This document shows, in pieces, positions 1 through 10,405 of a stretch of DNA of 64,000 bases. The position numbers were made by a program, and so were the translations under genes. The notes under the pieces are model-generated. The model worked only from the letters and a program-made list of their open reading frames with translations, made no database searches and had not been told where the DNA came from. Position 1 is the stretch's first letter. Each line of letters opens with the position of its first letter. Source of the stretch: Primulina eburnea (taxonomy: Eukaryota; Streptophyta; Magnoliopsida; Lamiales; Gesneriaceae); NCBI RefSeq assembly GCF_022965805.1, contig NC_133101.1, forward strand, positions 9,647,069 through 9,711,068, read 5' to 3'.

Positions 1-660
1 TGTAGCTAGCTAGGTTCACATGCCATGACTCCTATTATTTCAGAAAATAATTGAAAGTGACACAATCTTTTGTGAGTGTGTGTTTGTTTTTTTTTTTTTG
101 TTTTTTTTTTTTTTTTTTGGGGGGGGTGGGGGTAGGGGTAGGGGGAATGGGATAGGAGTAATTAATTAACGAGTCCTCTGAATTAGTGAATAGAAGTAAG
201 CAATGAACTCTAGTATCGCTGGTTTAAAAAGTAGGTCTAGTTACAGATACATGTAATATTTTAGAAGCAAAAAATTTTAATTTTCTTTTAAACTATTTTT
301 TCGTCACAGAAATGTTTTTTGCTATTAAATTTTTGAACACTTAATTAACTTGAACGCTTCCTTGGTTATTTTTTTTATTATTAATTTAGAAATATGATTT
401 TTTAATTTCAATGCAAATCCTTGGTTAATTACAAATACGGTGAAATGTGTGTGAGATTTAATTTCAAAAAATAATTGAAATAGCAAAATTTTTGTGGTTA
501 AAGATTTTGTTATCAGAAAATAACAAATTCGATTTTGTTATTATTATATAATTTAAATAGCAAAATTTTGTGGTTAAAGATTAATAAAGATTGATGTTTA
601 TTTATTTCTCTTCCTGGTTCGATACACATCGAAGATTTAAGTAAATTCAATTAAAAAGAG
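1..660. other. AT-rich intergenic DNA with a poly-T/poly-G tract
   Basis: No gene is visible. A T-rich run at about 88-118 passes directly into a G-rich run (about 119-145), a simple-sequence tract that may be unreliable in assembly. Two short related phrases built on 'tagcaaaatttttgtggttaaaga' style sequence recur near 481-505 and 557-580. This is the downstream flank of the small minus-strand gene that follows. Confidence 0.6.
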
Positions 661-676
661 AGCCTCGCAAGTTTGT

Positions 677-1072
677 TCAGCCAACTTTTTCAACGCCGTC
701 ATTCTCCTCCGAGTCTTCGCAAAACCAACGCCGGCCCACCACCGACACGACGTCGCTGAAGCAACCCAACAGCCCGCAGCATGTCTTCTTCAACCTCTTC
801 AGGGAGAATAACCCACCACCGTCATCCCTCACCTCCTCCATTGGATGCAGGTACGCCCACGCCGCACACTGCACCAAGGGATCCTTGATAGGGATGTCTC
901 TACACCCGATCCTCGCCGGCGGCGGCGTGCGAGGAGGAGAAGTTGGCAACAAATCCTTCAAGCTGGTGTAGCTCATGCTCCGAAGATCGACGACGCCCAC
1001 TCCGCAGCCATTGGGTAACGGCGTCAGACACTGAGATTTGAAGGTGAAAGCATGATTCTGAGTTTGAACCAT
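677..1072 (-). CDS. Small conserved plant protein of unknown function (131 aa, intronless)
   Basis: The frame is open from an ATG at 1072 to a TGA at 677-679; a longer frame to 1096 would need a TTG start, so the ATG is preferred. The protein carries two phrases that I associate with a family of short uncharacterised plant proteins: SYTSLKDLLP near residues 35-44 and IPIKDPLVQ followed by AAWAYLHPM near residues 61-78. The tail has a Cys-rich stretch (KKTCCGLLGCF) and an acidic end. There is no signal peptide, membrane segment or enzymatic motif. GC content and codon use stand out against the AT-rich flanks, which supports a real gene. No function can be inferred. The family link is from memory and should be treated as a resemblance. 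Confidence 0.65.
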   Translation of the reverse strand: MVQTQNHAFTFKSQCLTPLPNGCGVGVVDLRSMSYTSLKDLLPTSPPRTPPPARIGCRDIPIKDPLVQCAAWAYLHPMEEVRDDGGGLFSLKRLKKTCCGLLGCFSDVVSVVGRRWFCEDSEENDGVEKVG

Positions 1073-1320
1073 TGCAGAGTCGGAGTTGGAATACAATTAT
1101 TTCTTCATCGTAATTACGCAATTCGGTGTGTGTGTGTGTGTGAGTGAGTGAGTGAGTGTTAATATAGGAGTGAGGGGAGGTGGGTTCCACGCGCGGGAGG
1201 TGATGACACGTGTTCGCGGTGAGTTGGAGAGGTGGGCCCTGTTGCGTGGGATGTGTGGGTAAAGCTTTCTGCATTTTTCTTGCGCGGAGGCTTTGTCTCT
1301 CTTGCATGCCAAAATGTGAA
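1073..1320 (-). promoter_or_regulatory. Promoter and 5' leader of the small gene: CT/CA microsatellite, site II and G-box
   Basis: Directly upstream of the ATG on the minus strand lies a pyrimidine-rich leader: a (CA)n tract at about 1123-1142 next to (CACT)n at about 1141-1160. Further upstream are a TCP-type site II core (TGGGCC, 1233-1238), a G-box core (CACGTG, 1207-1212) and a CGCG core near 1192-1197. These are typical plant proximal promoter words seen in the sequence; their use here is inferred from position only. Confidence 0.45.
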
Positions 1321-1753
1321 TTTCAATGTCGATATCTCGTTATTCTTACTTGTAGAAAGACATTTAAAATAAATAAATAAATAAAATCAAATTTCATTAA
1401 TCGAGTGAGTATATGGTTTAATGTGATAAAGTTACAAGTGTGGTTTGGAAATTAAGTTCTCATTGGGTTGAGTTTCAAGTTAAAAATTTTGAAACGATAA
1501 ATTCTCTTTGATGATCGATATCTGTTTCCGAAGATTCATGTGGATTGATCTGATCTTGCAAGTGTTGTCGGATAATCGGATAAGTAACTTTTAATATCAA
1601 AACGACAAAAAGAGAAAACGGTATATGATTTGAACATGCACACACGTACATTTTAACGGTCATGCTAGCTAGAAATTAATACACGACTTACTTACTTAAC
1701 ATGATGTTGTACATTTATTCTATCATGCACGATTAGATTACTATATTGCGTTT

Positions 1754-1803
1754 AGGAATGACAATGGGATGGATATGGCTAAATCCAGGACCTGCCCCAT
1801 CCT
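1754..1803. repeat. Fragment of a GATGACAATGGG-type hAT-like terminal sequence
   Basis: The phrase 'taggaatgacaatggg' followed by 'atggatatgg' and 'cctgccccatcc' resembles the end of the hAT-like element at 60091-60879, which opens with TAGGGATGTCA and is rich in GGG/CCC words. Only about 50 bases are present and no duplication is seen, so it is a relic. Confidence 0.3.
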
Positions 1804-1812
1804 GTAATCTGG

Positions 1813-2035
1813 TGTAAGACCGATCGCTTGCTGTTATACCAAAAGTTATAGCTGGTGGTAACGACACAACTCAAATATTTTAAATGTATAACAGTTCAAA
1901 TATCACAGTTCGATCGTTCTACCAACATGGAAAATTATTGCACCAACAATCTATCTCTCAATACTTGAAGTCTTTGCAATTAATGTGAATCGAACTTGTG
2001 ATCTTGGTTCTGATACAAATTGTAGGACCGAGTGT
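1813..2035. repeat. Dispersed repeat with PBS-like word and short direct terminal repeats
   Basis: The segment runs from 'tgtaagaccgat' to 'tgtaggaccgag', a near-identical pair about 210 bases apart. Just before the second copy is 'ttctgatacaaattg', close to the reverse of the initiator-Met primer-binding word of LTR elements. The stretch containing 'aaaagttatagctg' is repeated at 14009-14063. A TRIM-like or LTR-internal relic is the likely explanation. Confidence 0.35.
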
Positions 2036-2689
2036 GATGACTCGGAATTTTGAATTACAAAACATTACAAAGAAGCTCGAAATGGTGAAAGCTTGAAATG
2101 ATCGAAGTGAGGCAACTCGGGAATGAAAACCCCCGGCTCATAACCATGAAACTTTACCTCAAAAAAGCTCATTTTTCATGTCCTGAATAAACCAAAAATG
2201 CAGCTAAGGGAAGAGCTAAAATATTAGACAAGTTTATTGTACAAGAAATGACCATTAAGTAAACGAATGTGACTCTTGATTATGGATGAAATTTTGACGA
2301 CTTGGGCATCAAGTTTTCGGCCAAGACCAACCTTTGGGGGGCCAACCTTCAACCTATAAATACCATGTTACCTCTCACAAAACCTTGCACCAAAAATCCT
2401 TCCAAATAACTCATAATTCTCGGCCACCTCAAGCAAGGAAGAAAGGCTGGTATCGCTCATTTCGTGCATCAACTAGGCACGTCCAAGTTCTACCCAATCT
2501 ACTCAAGACGTTTTTCAAAGGCTCGACCAAGTTGCTGTCCAAAGGCTTTCTCGAGGTGATGTACAAATCTTGTTCCAAGTGATGTCCGTATTCGGCCAAG
2601 TTCAAGCAAGTTTCGAACCACATAACGAATAACAATAAGTTGACTTTTTTATGTTTTTAAAGTATGATATATGATTTAAAATCCGATGG
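2036..2689. other. Non-coding stretch, probably LTR-element debris
   Basis: No convincing gene. A TATA-like 'cctataaatacc' at about 2353 precedes a short open frame (2334-2582) that has no recognisable domain and no supporting codon pattern. The stretch lies between recognised repeats and is best treated as old repeat sequence. Confidence 0.35.
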
Positions 2690-3969
2690 TGTTGGAACAT
2701 TTCATATTCGCAATTTTGATTTTGATGTTAAAAAAACTTGTTTATTTGTTTCTAATGAGTTTACCTAAGTGCGCAAAAACTGAAACTGATCAGGCTTCAA
2801 GCTGATCAGTTACCAAGCTTAAATTGAAGCTATCGAGACACAAACTGAAGTGTCAACTGATTGATCGAATTGAACCAGTACAACTAAATTATCAAGAGCA
2901 GTTCAACTGATTGTCCAGTTGATAGGTGGTTCAAAAAAAGATATTCGGAAGCCTGACTAGCTGAAGAAGTATTCAACTGATGATGAATCAGTGAGATCAG
3001 TTCAACTGACGAGTCAACTGATTTCACCTCACAAGTTCAAGGCCAGTTCAGAACATCAGTTAGAAGCGAATCAGTTTGCAGATACGACAAGCTTAATACA
3101 GTTGTGCACAAAGGTACAAAAGCTATTGTATGATCAAGGTACAATAAGAGACGTTGCAGCAGCGCTTAAAGCCAAATGTTCCAGATATCTATTTGGGGGA
3201 ACAAATTCAAACTGCAACAGATTCATTCACTGAGTCTCACTGTACATTCAACAAAACGCCTATAAATAGAAGCTGAAGCTCATTGAAGAAAAAGATGAGA
3301 GTTGACGAGTGAAAAGATAAAATATAGAGAGGGCGCGCATAATGCTTATCAACTTTGAAGAAGAAACCATCCCAGAAGGAATACTTCAACGTGTTATCAG
3401 CTTAGTTTCAGAAGCATATTTCCCTCAGTTTCTGAGAACACATTCAGTAGTTTTCAGAGATCAGTTCTCACACACACACCACCACTCAAATTACGTCTTG
3501 AACAAAGACGTAAAACATGTGTATGTGGTCTTTAACACATAGACGTTAAAAAATTGTTGGCTGGAAGGTGTTGCCTTCAGTCTAGTCTAGGAGTTCAGTT
3601 AGACTTTATCATAAGTCCTAAACTGAGTGGGTTTGTACAAGGTGTTGTATAAATCAAAGTATTCTAGTGTATCCTACCCGAGGAGTAAAATGGGTGACGT
3701 AGGAGCGGTTGAAGTTTCCGAACATCTACAAACATATATTGTGCTATTTTTGTTTAACTGCTTGTTTCTATTCTTAACTGATTTGATCAGTTCAATTATG
3801 TCCATAACTGAACTAATATAAGCCAGAACTAATCTATTTTATATCAGTTTAAATAAGTTAAAAGCTTTAAAATGTATCAGCTTTATTAACGAAAGATTAC
3901 TTCGAGTATTTTTCGTTTGGTTTGAAACCAAACTCGATCTAATTCATTGGTGTTTACATTCTTAGAACA
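2690..3969 (+). repeat. Sirevirus-like copia LTR, solo or truncated
   Basis: It begins TGTTGGAACA and contains a promoter-like 'cctataaatagaag' at about 3261. After it come many 'gatcagttcaactga' style words and a distal segment with 'cctacccgaggagtaa', which I associate with long LTRs of Sirevirus-type copia elements in asterids. The end is placed at 'ttagaaca' (3969) because that gives a TG...CA form, but the flanking 5-mers (gatgg, cgaac) do not match. The 3' limit is therefore uncertain. No internal gag-pol follows. Confidence 0.45.
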
Positions 3970-4215
3970 CGAACTATTGCAGCTCATTGAGAATATTGTG
4001 TTTGAAACACCCTCGCAGGTGCCCGAACCGATCCATCAGATCGATTACTATATGTTTCTTGCTATATGATATGCCTTCATTTGATAAGTTTCGATTTGAT
4101 GAGTCAATTTATCTGTTTCTTTCTTATTTGATCCGTCCATTTCGTTATGTTCTTTCGTTCCGATGTGATACATCCATTTGATATGATTTGAATAATGGTG
4201 CGTCAACAAATTCTG

Positions 4216-4310
4216 TTAGGGAAAAGACCCCAGAGAGAGCCTGTCTATGGAAAAAAGCCTAAGAGGGAGCCCGGATGCAGAAAAAGACCTCAGATGGATC
4301 CCGAGATCAA
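4216..4310 (+). repeat. Three imperfect tandem copies of a ~32-bp GA-rich unit
   Basis: Three consecutive units share the pattern 'gaaaaagacc' followed by 'cagagrgagcc': the first starts at about 4218, the second at about 4249 and the third at about 4280. Short purine-rich tandem repeats of this kind are common in the U3 part of gypsy LTRs, which fits the LTR relic that follows. Confidence 0.45.
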
Positions 4311-4317
4311 GGATAGA

Positions 4318-4875
4318 TCATGATCATTATAATGTGATTTTTTTTTACTAGATCTGCTAAGGTTCTGTTCCGATACATTCTGATTTGATAAGAATTCCAT
4401 TCATATGTTTTATGTCTGATATGACAAGTCTTAAATTCTGTTAATCTTGTTCTGTTGAATTTTGTTGTGTATTTCTTTTTAAAATATATTTTTATGTATA
4501 GTATGCTATTATGGTGTTCGACCAACACCTACTTGTTGACTGTTTGCCAAAACACTCACCCTTTACGTCCATTCTCATATAATCATGAAGAACATGTGGA
4601 AAAGATAGAACATGACCAATTTTGTGGCTGGTGAAGAAATTTAGAATTATGAAGACCAAGTCCTTGTTTTCAAGTTTATATTTTATTTGTATTAACTTCC
4701 GCATTACTTATCTTTGTAAAAACAGCTTCAGCATTATTCGCATTTTGCATATGTAAAGGCAATGTTCTTTTATGGATTAGACTTTTTTGGACTATCTGTT
4801 ACGAGTTTTATTGTTTCCAATGATATTGCTAAACAATGTCCGAAGTCATCTACGTTCCAGTTACGAAGCGTGATA
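4318..4875 (+). repeat. Gypsy-like LTR relic, copy 1
   Basis: This segment aligns by eye with 13470-14008 over several hundred bases. Shared words include 'cattataatgtgat', 'cacctacttgttga' and 'caaaacactcaccc'. A shared phrase ending in 'ggtgaagaaat' lies near 4630 and 13770. The second copy ends with the common gypsy LTR terminus 'gggcatgaca'; here the equivalent place is the altered 'gcgtgata' at 4868-4875. Identity looks near 80 percent, so the pair is old. Confidence 0.5.
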
Positions 4876-5242
4876 TGTTAGTAATATCAGAACCGACATG
4901 TTCATAGTCCGACTGGGATATTAATAGACAAATTTGGCAAAAGCCCTATGCCTCCTTATTCAAATCATTCCAACAAATCAAACTCATCTTCCATCGTTTA
5001 GTTTTCTAAATTCGAGCTATTGTCAATTGTGGGAATATTCGAATGACTTATATCTTTGCATAGAAATATTAAAACTGGATCTCGTCAAATATTCCACACT
5101 TTTAATCTATGTGAAAAAATTTAATTTGCCACTTTTGGAAAATCCCATGAAAATAAACAAAATATTTTACTTATCTAATGTAGTAACTTTGATTTTTTCC
5201 ATTATTATGATTCTAAGATTTTTCATTCGATTTGTCTAGGAG
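4876..5242. other. Non-coding stretch between LTR relic and coiled-coil frame
   Basis: An open frame of about 100 codons (4934-5239) is hydrophobic and Leu/Ile-rich, but its composition simply follows AT-rich DNA. I recognise no domain. It may be the leader of the element that carries the coiled-coil frame starting at 5243. Confidence 0.35.
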
Positions 5243-5698
5243 ATGGCCACCCCTCGTACTCGTGCTTTAATCATCATTTGCATGTTTCAGCTTACCATTG
5301 AAAATCGAACCGGAAAGGTTGCAACTTTGAAGGCTCAACTCTTTAGTGAGAAACAAGAGAAACTAGAGCTCATGGAAACCAATGACTTGCTTCAGGATGA
5401 TGTACAATGTCTTACCAAACACCATGATTGAGTAGAAAGCCAGCTCTCCCTAACCCCGCGTAACCCATCTCACATGGTACGAGTTGTTGCCCTTAACCGA
5501 GAGTTGATAGAAAGGATTGAAATTGAGAAGAAACTTGCCACCTACTCTCGTCACCAGCACAAAGAACTTTCTTGCAAGCAAGAGCGTTACATTACAAAGC
5601 TTCATGCAGCTATGGATAGGATGCAAGAACAAAATAATTATTTTCACATCGTCTTGGAACATGAAAGAATAAGAAAAAGCGTGTATGGATGTAGTTGA
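5243..5698 (+). pseudogene. Coiled-coil protein frame with one internal stop (unrecognised, TE-associated)
   Basis: One reading frame runs from ATG 5243 to a TAG at 5696-5698, interrupted only by a TGA at 5429-5431. Both halves are in the same frame and have the same character: charged, Glu/Lys/Gln-rich heptad-like sequence, for example SEKQEKLELMETND and MDRMQEQNNYF. The stop fits a CGA-to-TGA change. The length would be about 151 residues. No zinc knuckle, protease or other catalytic motif is present. It lies among gypsy-like LTR relics and is followed by a second, more decayed coiled-coil frame. A transposable-element accessory ORF is the simplest reading; a captured host coiled-coil exon is an alternative. 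Confidence 0.45.
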
Positions 5699-5892
5699 AG
5701 AAGACAGTGATGATGAAGACTTGATAGCCTAGGCTAGACTTGTATTATAGTTGTAATAAAAATATGCTATGAAAAGAAAGAAGTGTAACATTTTTTTAAA
5801 TAAAAACTTTATTATTATCCTTATATTAAAATAAATTCTTGTTAAGTAAACCTACCAATTAAACCTTTTTTCACCCTTCTTAGGTATAGAAC

Positions 5893-6300
5893 ATGGATGT
5901 CCAAGCTAACATCTCCGAACTTCAAGAACAACTCAAGATCAAGGATGCGGCATAAGAGCCATTGAGGAAAATAAAAGTCAAGCTAGAAAGAGATGCTACC
6001 AACTTGATGGGAATAATGTATACTTCGGAAGATGACATTTACCAAGCTCAATAAGAAGAAAAGAGATTGTGTGAAGAAGTTAGACGGCCGAAGGACGACA
6101 TTATATCACAAAGGAAAAATTTGAAAAATCCTAGGTATGATTATTGTACTCAAGAATAGAGAAGACAAGCTTAACAAAACAATTTACCGGCCCAAGTAAA
6201 TATAGAATATCATGAACTCAATGAGGCAATAAACCAATCAACAATACCAGAGCTTCAAGATCTAGTAAACGCCCTAAACATTGATAACACATTTTTGTAA
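5893..6300 (+). pseudogene. Second decayed coiled-coil frame, several in-frame stops, no frameshift
   Basis: From ATG 5893 one frame can be followed for 136 codons to TAA 6298-6300. Stops occur at codon 21 (TAA), after TYQAQ-like sequence near codon 57, at a TAG near 6157, and at a TAA near 6172. All are TAA or TAG and can be explained by C-to-T change of Gln codons, while the frame itself never shifts. The residues are typical coiled-coil material (ISELQEQLKIKD, EYHELNEAINQ). Function is unknown. Its place just after the frame at 5243-5698 suggests two parts of one element. Confidence 0.4.
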
Positions 6301-7721
6301 AACTATGTCGTTCAACTGCAGAACTGAAACATCTACTACACTATTTTCTTCAAAATATACTAGAATTTTTTTATTTTTTTTACAAAGCTTCGGCTGAACA
6401 CTATACATATGTATATATATATTTTTGACACAATTTAAAATAACTCACCAATTAATTATTTGAAAATCCAAAAGAAAGCATTCAAAACATGAAATAATAA
6501 ATCGTCAACCAAACCTAAATTTAACATTTTTCAAAATAAAGCATAAATATCATAATCTCTCAAAATTCCTCAAAAACATAAAAATACTAAACGTCATAAA
6601 ATCCTTAAAGTAGATAAAATCATAAACTTAATTTTATTTGCGGAAAACTAGCGACGGAACTCAGGTTGTGTGCACCTTCAGTCCAGCTAATTCAACCATC
6701 AAGTCCTCCATTAACATGAACATCATGCTCACCTGCATCGATCACACCTAGTGACTCTAATGATTCAGTAAACCTTAACCATGATAACAAGTAATACATA
6801 TACATCTACATGCAACAGTGAAAACACTTTTAATAAAATAGTTTTTCATTAAAATAAACTTAAACAACTTTCCTTTCATCATATCACATTTCTTTTTATC
6901 ATATATGTATATGGTTCCCTTCTTATTGAATTCAGATCCTTAATTGTGACTTTCTCATTAGCAATAGGTCGATGGATTCATCTACGTATTATCACGATAC
7001 CGGGCGGCGGAGACATCAGCGACACTCTCACCTGTCAACTGACCTTTGTCCTTACATATCATTGTATCATCATATAATCTTATTAGTCACTATCAATTCA
7101 CCTCCTTCAACTTTTCATTTTTCCATCACTTATAAAAATTCACACACATATAAATCATTTTTCTTTTAAACCAAGCATTCAACATGTCATTTAGCATTAA
7201 CATTCCATCATAAAGTTCCATAAAAATTTGAAATAAATATTTTAACATTTATTATAGCATTCAGGGCTCTGCCAGGACGTCTAACATTTTTCAGGTGTAA
7301 AATGATCGTTTTACCCTTGAAACCCTAACTTTCCCAATTTATCCTTAGACCTTAATACAACGACCCAGATCCATCCAAACTTAACATAACACCTTAAAAT
7401 ACACCCATAAATATTAGATGTATTTAATAATTTCCCAATTCGTATTTAAACTTATACGTACATCCCGATTTTGACTCGTATTGACTCGAAACTTAACCAA
7501 ACTTGAGTCATAGCTTAATAACACCTAACTATACCATATACAACCCAATCCAAGCAAATTAAGACCATCGAACCATCCTAGATCAGCTACTGAATTTTCT
7601 GCCATTATGGATCGAACCCTATCTCATGTCACCCTCCAATATTTCGAACCTAGATCCTAACCAATTGGACCAGCCCCTGACCAACCTTTATAGGACCTAG
7701 ACTGAACCATTTAGGATCCCC
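6301..7721 (-). repeat. Degenerate LTR-retrotransposon sequence, probably gypsy LTR in antisense
   Basis: No gene is visible. Phrases such as 'gtgcaccttcagtcca' (about 6668), 'tcaggtgtaaaatgatcg' (about 7293) and 'acatcccgattttgactcg' (about 7461) are the kind of words found in antisense gypsy LTRs of asterids. The segment is joined abruptly at about 7722 to the truncated pol of the copia element that follows, which marks a deletion or recombination junction. Confidence 0.35.
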
Positions 7722-8641
7722 TTAGGATGAATCATTGGGATACCATAAGCCGACATTTTGAGTTCCCTTTAAGTACTTCAAAATACGTTTTGCAGCAATA
7801 TAATGAGATTGCTTGGGGTTAGATTGAAATCTTGCACAAATGCAGACAACAAATTGAATATCAGGTCTACTGGCAGTAAGATACAATAGTGAGCCAATGG
7901 GACCACGATACTGAGTTACCTCTACTGAAATTCCACTTTCATCTTTATCAAGCTTGGTAGATGAGCTCACTGCTTCCATACCAAACTTTTTCAGTAGCTC
8001 CTTAGTATACTTCGCTTGATTTATGAAAATATCAGTATCAATTTTTTTGATCTGCAACCCTAGGAAGAATGTTAATTCTCCATCATGCTCATTTCGAATT
8101 GATCCTACATCAACTTAGCAAACTTTGCACATAGTTTGGGGTTAGTTGACCTAAAAATAATGTCATCAACATAGATCTTCACTAATAGAATATGCTTATT
8201 CTTGAGTAGAGTGAACAAGGTCTTGTCTACTGTGCCAATTTTAAAATCATGATTGATAAGAAATTGTGACAAAGTGTCATACCATGCTCTAGGTGCCTGT
8301 TTTAATTCATACAGAGCTTGTGTAATTTGAATACATGATTAGGTGAAAAATGATCAATAAAACCTGGAGGATGTTCGACGTAAACCTCTTCTTGTAGTAG
8401 ACCATTTAATAAACTTTAAATTCTTAAAAGCAGGAAAGGCCAAAAATGTTCTGATAGCTTCGAGCCTTGCTACTGACGCGTAGGTTTCATCATAGTCGAT
8501 TCATTCCTCTTGTCTAAAACCTTGAGCCACCAGTCTTGCTTTATTTCTAATCACTGTGCCTTCTTCATTTAGTTTGTTTTTGAATACCCACCGGGTTCCA
8601 ATGACAGCTTGGTGACATGGTCTAGGTACTAGAAACCAAAC
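7722..8641 (-). pseudogene. Reverse transcriptase remnant of the Sirevirus-like element
   Basis: The polymerase signature YVDDIIF is encoded around 8160-8180. Upstream, phrases like EEVYVE and PPGF appear in shifted frames, and downstream an uninterrupted piece (7722-8057) holds the connection region with YRGPIGSLLYLTASRPD and RILKYLKGT. At least two frameshifts and several stops lie between 8058 and 8641. The frame ends at 7722 just before the RNase H domain should begin, where the sequence changes to unrelated LTR-like DNA. Confidence 0.8.
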
Positions 8642-9835
8642 TTAGTTTTTTTTTAATTGATTCAGTTCTTCTTGCACAGCTTCAATCCAACTAGGATCTA
8701 GAAGAGCTTCTTCAATTTTCTTTGGTTCATCCTGATAAATAAAAGCAGCATGCATATATTCATTAATCATTTGCCTTCTAGTTCTCAAGGGCGTTGCTGG
8801 ATTTCCCATAACCAAGGATGGAGGATGAGATTTTCTCCAAATAAAAGGGTTTAAAGGGATTTCTTCCTGGTTTGATATATTTGGATTGATCTCAACTGAA
8901 CCAGTAGTAGGTTCTTGAGTGTCTTTTGCTGGTACTAGTAAATCTAATGTATGTACTTCTGGTTCCACTATTGGATTGTCTGGTTCTGGATTTTGAACAT
9001 CTTTAATAATTGGTTCTGCATCATCTTCACTATCCAGTTCCAAGTGAATCCTGTCTAATCTGTTACTCAAATTTGACATATTAGATATTTCAGGAGCACT
9101 GTTGTCCTCATCGAAGACAACATGAACCGATTCTTCAACATTGAGAGTTCTATTGTTGAAGATTCTGAAATCTTTGCTCACAGCAGAGTAACCAAGAAAT
9201 AGTACAGCATCTGATTTTAAATCAAATGCAGTTAAATAATTTTTGCCATTATTGAGCACAAAGAATTTGAAACCAAACACATGGAAATAAGATACATTAG
9301 GCTTACTCCCTTTCCATATCTCATAAGGAGTCTGATTATGCCTTTTTTTGAACATTGTTCTGTTTTGCATGTAACATGCAGTGTTGATTGCTTCTGCCCA
9401 GAAGCGCTGAGAGATATTTGCATCTGCTAGCATTATTCTAGCAGCTTCTTTAAGAGTTATGTTTCTCCTCTTAGCTACTCCGTTCTGTTGAGGCGTTCTG
9501 GCAGCTGAAAATTCATGATGAATGTCATGTTCATCTAAATACAACTCAAGAATTTTGTTAGTGAACTCAGTACCCCGATCACTTTTGATTTTAATAATAG
9601 AAGAAGATTTTTCATTTTGAATCTTTTTCAGAAGCTTGATCAGGAGGTTACTGGTTTGATCTTTTCCAGCAAGAAATATTATCCAAGTAAATATAGAGAA
9701 ATCAACAATAACAACAAGGGTGTATTTCATTCCCCCCAAGCTCATGATAGGGATTGGACCAAATAAGTCCATATGCAGTAATTCCAAACATCTTGAAGTT
9801 GATTTACTACCTTTGTTCTTGAAGCTGGATCTGAT
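8642..9835 (-). pseudogene. Integrase remnant with catalytic Glu changed to Lys
   Basis: The rve core shows the first Asp in HMDLFGP, the second in KSDRGTEF, and the third catalytic position in the phrase PQQNGVAKRRN, where copia integrases have Glu at the Lys. This single change would abolish the DDE triad. A TAG at about 9834-9836 separates this frame from the upstream protease frame. Downstream of the core is the usual copia linker rich in Glu/Asp/Pro and then the start of the reverse transcriptase (DPSWIEAVQEELNQL). Confidence 0.8.
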
Positions 9836-10405
9836 CTATTTTCCAAGCTGACATGCAGAACAGACATGATTCTTAACAAAATTAATATCAGGCAAACCAT
9901 CAACTATGTTCTGCTTCTTGAGATTATTGATTGACTTGAGATTCAGATGATTCAATCTTTTGTGCCACAGCCAATGCTTATCAGTAAGAGAAGCAACTAA
10001 ATATGTAGGAACAGTAGCATGATCTAAGTTCCATGAGACTTTGTAAGTGTTGCCTTCTCTCTTTCCAGTTAATACGGTAAACTCAACAGAATCTTTAACT
10101 GTGCATATGTGCTTCTGAAAATCTACAGAATAACCATTATCACACAGTTGACTAATGCTACTCAAATTATAACAGAGATTCTCAACAAGTAGTACGTCAT
10201 TAACAGTTATGTTATCATGGATAATCTTACCCTTACCCACGGTTTTACCTTTTGAGTTGTCCCCAAACGTTATCTTTAGTTCAGTACAACTCATTGCTTC
10301 TGATAGCAGATTTTTTTGTCCAGTCATGCGTCTGGAACATCCACTGTCCAGATACCATGTGGAGCTGCTTACTTTAGTTTTCTTCACCTGTTCCTGCAAA
10401 CACAA
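9836..10405 (-). pseudogene. Protease and GAG-pre-integrase remnant
   Basis: The aspartic protease centre is seen as WYLDSGCSRRM near residues 17-27; most relatives have His where the second Arg stands. The GAG-pre-integrase zinc finger follows (WLWHKRLNHLN ... CSACQLGK). The frame differs from that of the upstream gag piece, which it overlaps by about 30 bases, so either programmed frameshifting or an indel separates gag from pol. Given the many other lesions, an indel is likelier. Confidence 0.75.
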
